A DNA stretch of 64,000 nt from CBDCXE01 sp965223725 [NCBI: Nitrospinota bacterium] (lineage in GTDB: Bacteria > Nitrospinota_A > UBA7883). Made by a program: the position numbers and the translations under genes. The notes beneath the pieces are model-generated. The model was not told the DNA's origin, did no database searches, and worked only from the letters and a program-made list of their open reading frames with translations. Positions 62,101 through 64,000 of the stretch are shown piece by piece. The number at the start of each line of letters is the position of its first letter. Position 1 is the stretch's first letter. The stretch lies in assembly GCA_965223725.1 (NCBI GenBank), contig CBDCXE010000006.1, positions 124,001-188,000 on the forward strand. The letters run 5' to 3'.

Positions 62101-62814
62101 CTATATTCCACCCTTCAGATAGATAATAGCTGGATGCGTCCCATGCTCTTCCAACAGCTTATGGCGTCTTTTGCTTTCCGCCAATTCCGCCACTTTGCTA
62201 TGTGGATCATTTACATTACCGAACATGATAGCGTTCGACGGACACGACTGGGCGCAAGCTGGCATAACGTCGCCATCCTTCACTTCCCTGCCTTCATCCT
62301 TGGCATTGTCTTTTCCCCTGCGTATCCGCTGTATGCAAAAAGTGCATTTTTCCATTACACCCTTATCACGAACCGATACATCCGGGTTTAGCTGCTCTTG
62401 CAGTGGCTCTTCCATTTCATATTCGAACCAGTTGAACTTACGCACACCATATGGACAGTTATTACCGCAAAACCGTGTCCCGATACAGCGGTTATAAATC
62501 ATGGCGTTCAGGCCTTCCGGATTCTGATAAGTGGCGAACACAGGGCATACCGGCTCGCACGGGGCAGAGTCGCACTGCTGACACATCATCGGCAGAAACG
62601 CGATACGCAGGTTCGGCCATTCACCATCGAAATATCGTTCTATCCTCAGCCAGGACATGGTCCGCTTCTGCAGGGCCAACTCTTCACCCACAACTGGAAG
62701 ATTATTTTCGGCCTGGCACGCGATTACGCAAGCGCTACAGCCATTACAACGATCAAGATCTATGATCATTGTCCATTTATAGTCATTATGCTTTTTATAG
62801 TTGAAAGACTTCAC
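62101..62814 (-). CDS. actB2: Alternative complex III Fe-S subunit (ActB C-terminal half, separate gene)
   Basis: A 237-residue iron-sulfur protein with four cysteine groups: CNGCSACVIACQAENN, CQQCDSAPCEPVCPVFATYQNPEGLNAMIYNRCIGTRFCGNNCPYGVRKFNW and CTFCIQRIRRG...CAQSCPSNAIMFG. This arrangement (three 4Fe-4S and one 3Fe-4S site expected) is that of the C-terminal half of ActB. In many bacteria ActB is one polypeptide; here it is separate from the molybdopterin-like half at 62795-64000. It starts at GTG with AAGG upstream and overlaps the preceding gene by 20 bases. Confidence 0.9.
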   Translation of the reverse strand: MKSFNYKKHNDYKWTMIIDLDRCNGCSACVIACQAENNLPVVGEELALQKRTMSWLRIERYFDGEWPNLRIAFLPMMCQQCDSAPCEPVCPVFATYQNPEGLNAMIYNRCIGTRFCGNNCPYGVRKFNWFEYEMEEPLQEQLNPDVSVRDKGVMEKCTFCIQRIRRGKDNAKDEGREVKDGDVMPACAQSCPSNAIMFGNVNDPHSKVAELAESKRRHKLLEEHGTHPAIIYLKGGI

Positions 62815-64000
62815 CTTCGTATTCTCCTTTTGGATGTCCTTCGCGTACCATTTCCACTTTCTTGCCGGTCTTGGTTATTTTCACTTTTACGCCGCGCCAT
62901 GCCAGCTCGCCCGTGGCGCCCACCGGCTGGTCGCCAATTAGATCCAACACGTTTGCCCCCCGTCCGTTTGACACTTTGCCAAATTCCTTATGACCATAAC
63001 CGAAAGGTATCGCCACAGTATCTGGCCCTATTCCAGGATAAATCGACGCGGGCGCCTCAATCGATCCAAATTTGGAAGTGATAGTTAATATATCGCCCTG
63101 TTTTATGCCAAACTCTTCCGCCTTGGCAGGGTTAACTTCGACCCAAAACCCCCAGCTCAGCGAGTTGATCGGCTCTACCATCTCCTGCAACCAGGAAAGA
63201 TTAGCCACACTGCCATCGCCAATGGTCACCGGCTCATAAGGTTGCAGATGAAACGGATAATCCGCTTCACCAGAAAATTCGGGCTCTTTTACTTCAAGAT
63301 GATCAGATATTTCCCAAAGCTGATCGGTGCTGGGCGGCTCGATAGGCTCGAAAGCTTTTAACCGTGACCACCAACCACCTGCAGGCAACAAAAACTCCCA
63401 GGTCTGTTCATCGCTCAGGTTCTGGGGAACTTCCGGCCATTCCGCGCGGAACTCTGTGATCATCTGCTCGATCATCTCTTCCTGGCTTTCCATGCCAATA
63501 TTAAGACCAGCCATTTTGGACGCCTTAAGGAGCGCCTCACCCACAGGCATTGTGTCATACATCGGCTGTATAACCGGCTGTTGCGTATTAAAAATCGGCG
63601 CGTCCTCCGGAAATGCGGGAACCTGGGCCGACCACGATTCCAGAAAATGATGATCAGGAAGTATCAGGTCTGCGTATTTCGTGGAATTATTAAGGAAATT
63701 GCCGAAATATACCAAATAGCCCACTTTATCCAGCGCAGCGCCCACATCAAGAAAAGATGGCGACGTATGGACCGGATCAACATTCATTATCATCCCCAGC
63801 GCCATTTTGCCTGCGGCCGCTTTCTCTGTCACCTGCCGCATTCTCTGGAACTCGCCCGAATTTTGTGGCACGCCCAGATGGCCCTTCATCCTATTGGCGA
63901 GATCGGTTTCGTCATACGGCAGATCCGGTATTTTCAGGCTCCCCTTTTCCCGGTTCAACTCCTGCACAATCATGTTCAGAAACTCTACAGCCGTCAACGA
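62795..64000 (-). CDS. actB1: Alternative complex III molybdopterin-oxidoreductase-like subunit (ActB N-terminal half, partial)
   Basis: Open to the right window edge, so the N-terminal part is missing. About 401 residues are visible. They contain the back half of a molybdopterin oxidoreductase-like chain (MIMNVDPVHTSPSFLDVGAALDKVGYLVYFGNFLNNSTKYADLILPDHHFLESW) and the dinucleotide-binding beta-barrel end (WVEVNPAKAEEFGIKQGDILTITSKFG, IPFGYGHKEFGKVSNGRGANVLDL). ActB proteins keep the fold but usually lack a molybdenum cofactor. The stop overlaps the Fe-S gene start by 20 bases. ActA (multihaem cytochrome) would be expected upstream, beyond the edge. Confidence 0.85.
   Translation of the reverse strand, partial: SLTAVEFLNMIVQELNREKGSLKIPDLPYDETDLANRMKGHLGVPQNSGEFQRMRQVTEKAAAGKMALGMIMNVDPVHTSPSFLDVGAALDKVGYLVYFGNFLNNSTKYADLILPDHHFLESWSAQVPAFPEDAPIFNTQQPVIQPMYDTMPVGEALLKASKMAGLNIGMESQEEMIEQMITEFRAEWPEVPQNLSDEQTWEFLLPAGGWWSRLKAFEPIEPPSTDQLWEISDHLEVKEPEFSGEADYPFHLQPYEPVTIGDGSVANLSWLQEMVEPINSLSWGFWVEVNPAKAEEFGIKQGDILTITSKFGSIEAPASIYPGIGPDTVAIPFGYGHKEFGKVSNGRGANVLDLIGDQPVGATGELAWRGVKVKITKTGKKVEMVREGHPKGEYEGEVFQL

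Overview
The window is a dense stretch of a Gram-negative chromosome (about 55 protein genes, one tRNA, no phage, no insertion sequence, no CRISPR array). The outer-membrane genes (LptG, AsmA-like, TolC, beta-barrel proteins, a LolA-like protein) show a diderm cell. HrcA-GrpE, the siroheme-dependent haem genes ahbC-ahbD, a TrpB2-type tryptophan synthase, a MutL with its own endonuclease motif and an alternative complex III fit Deltaproteobacteria-like or neighbouring uncultured lineages better than enteric bacteria. The exact lineage cannot be read from this sequence alone.

Layout: 1-4821 is the end of a surface-polysaccharide locus (O-antigen polymerase/ligase-like genes, a flippase, a GT4 and a WecG/TagA-type glycosyltransferase). 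4832-8166 is an MMPL/RND exporter with a LolA-like partner. 8390-20744 holds mostly single genes: TrpB2, a DUF3187 protein coupled to a polysaccharide-type ABC permease, a B12-binding radical SAM enzyme, mutL, an aminotransferase, acetoacetyl-CoA synthetase, tRNA-Glu(CUC), a CheY and a sulfide:quinone-reductase-like flavoprotein followed by a cytochrome c. 21315-29260 runs hrcA-grpE, a VTT-family protein, a large AsmA-like protein, a DUF123 protein and lptG. 29272-34341 has a retropepsin-like protein, a DsbA-rhodanese fusion, an EI24/CysZ-like protein and a secreted beta-helix protein with six 150-bp repeats. 34586-38186 has ahbC, ahbD and two unknown membrane proteins. 38266-43935 has a DHH-CBS-CCA tRNA nucleotidyltransferase and a DinG helicase, both frameshifted, then DAHP synthase. 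44156-47955 has a radical SAM protein, a phospholipase D family protein, hisG and hisI.

47986-58761 is a metal-homeostasis block: a CusCBA-type Cu/Ag efflux system with a Met/His-rich adaptor tail, two small Cys/His-rich proteins, a barrel protein with a ZnuA/ZnuB-like uptake pair that lacks a local ATPase, and a Fur-family regulator. Several palindromes here sit on recognisable promoters. The Fur-family gene looks autoregulated and leaderless. 58973-64000 is an alternative complex III operon (ActB in two pieces, ActC, ActD, ActE and an extra dihaem cytochrome c), cut by the right edge.

The most notable observations are the nested palindrome on the cusC promoter and the related TGTACGT motif on the neighbouring promoter, the leaderless Fur-family promoter with its palindrome exactly in the -35/-10 spacer, the rhodanese fusion without its catalytic cysteine, two ABC permeases without local ATPases, and two single-base frameshifts within about 1.1 kb.
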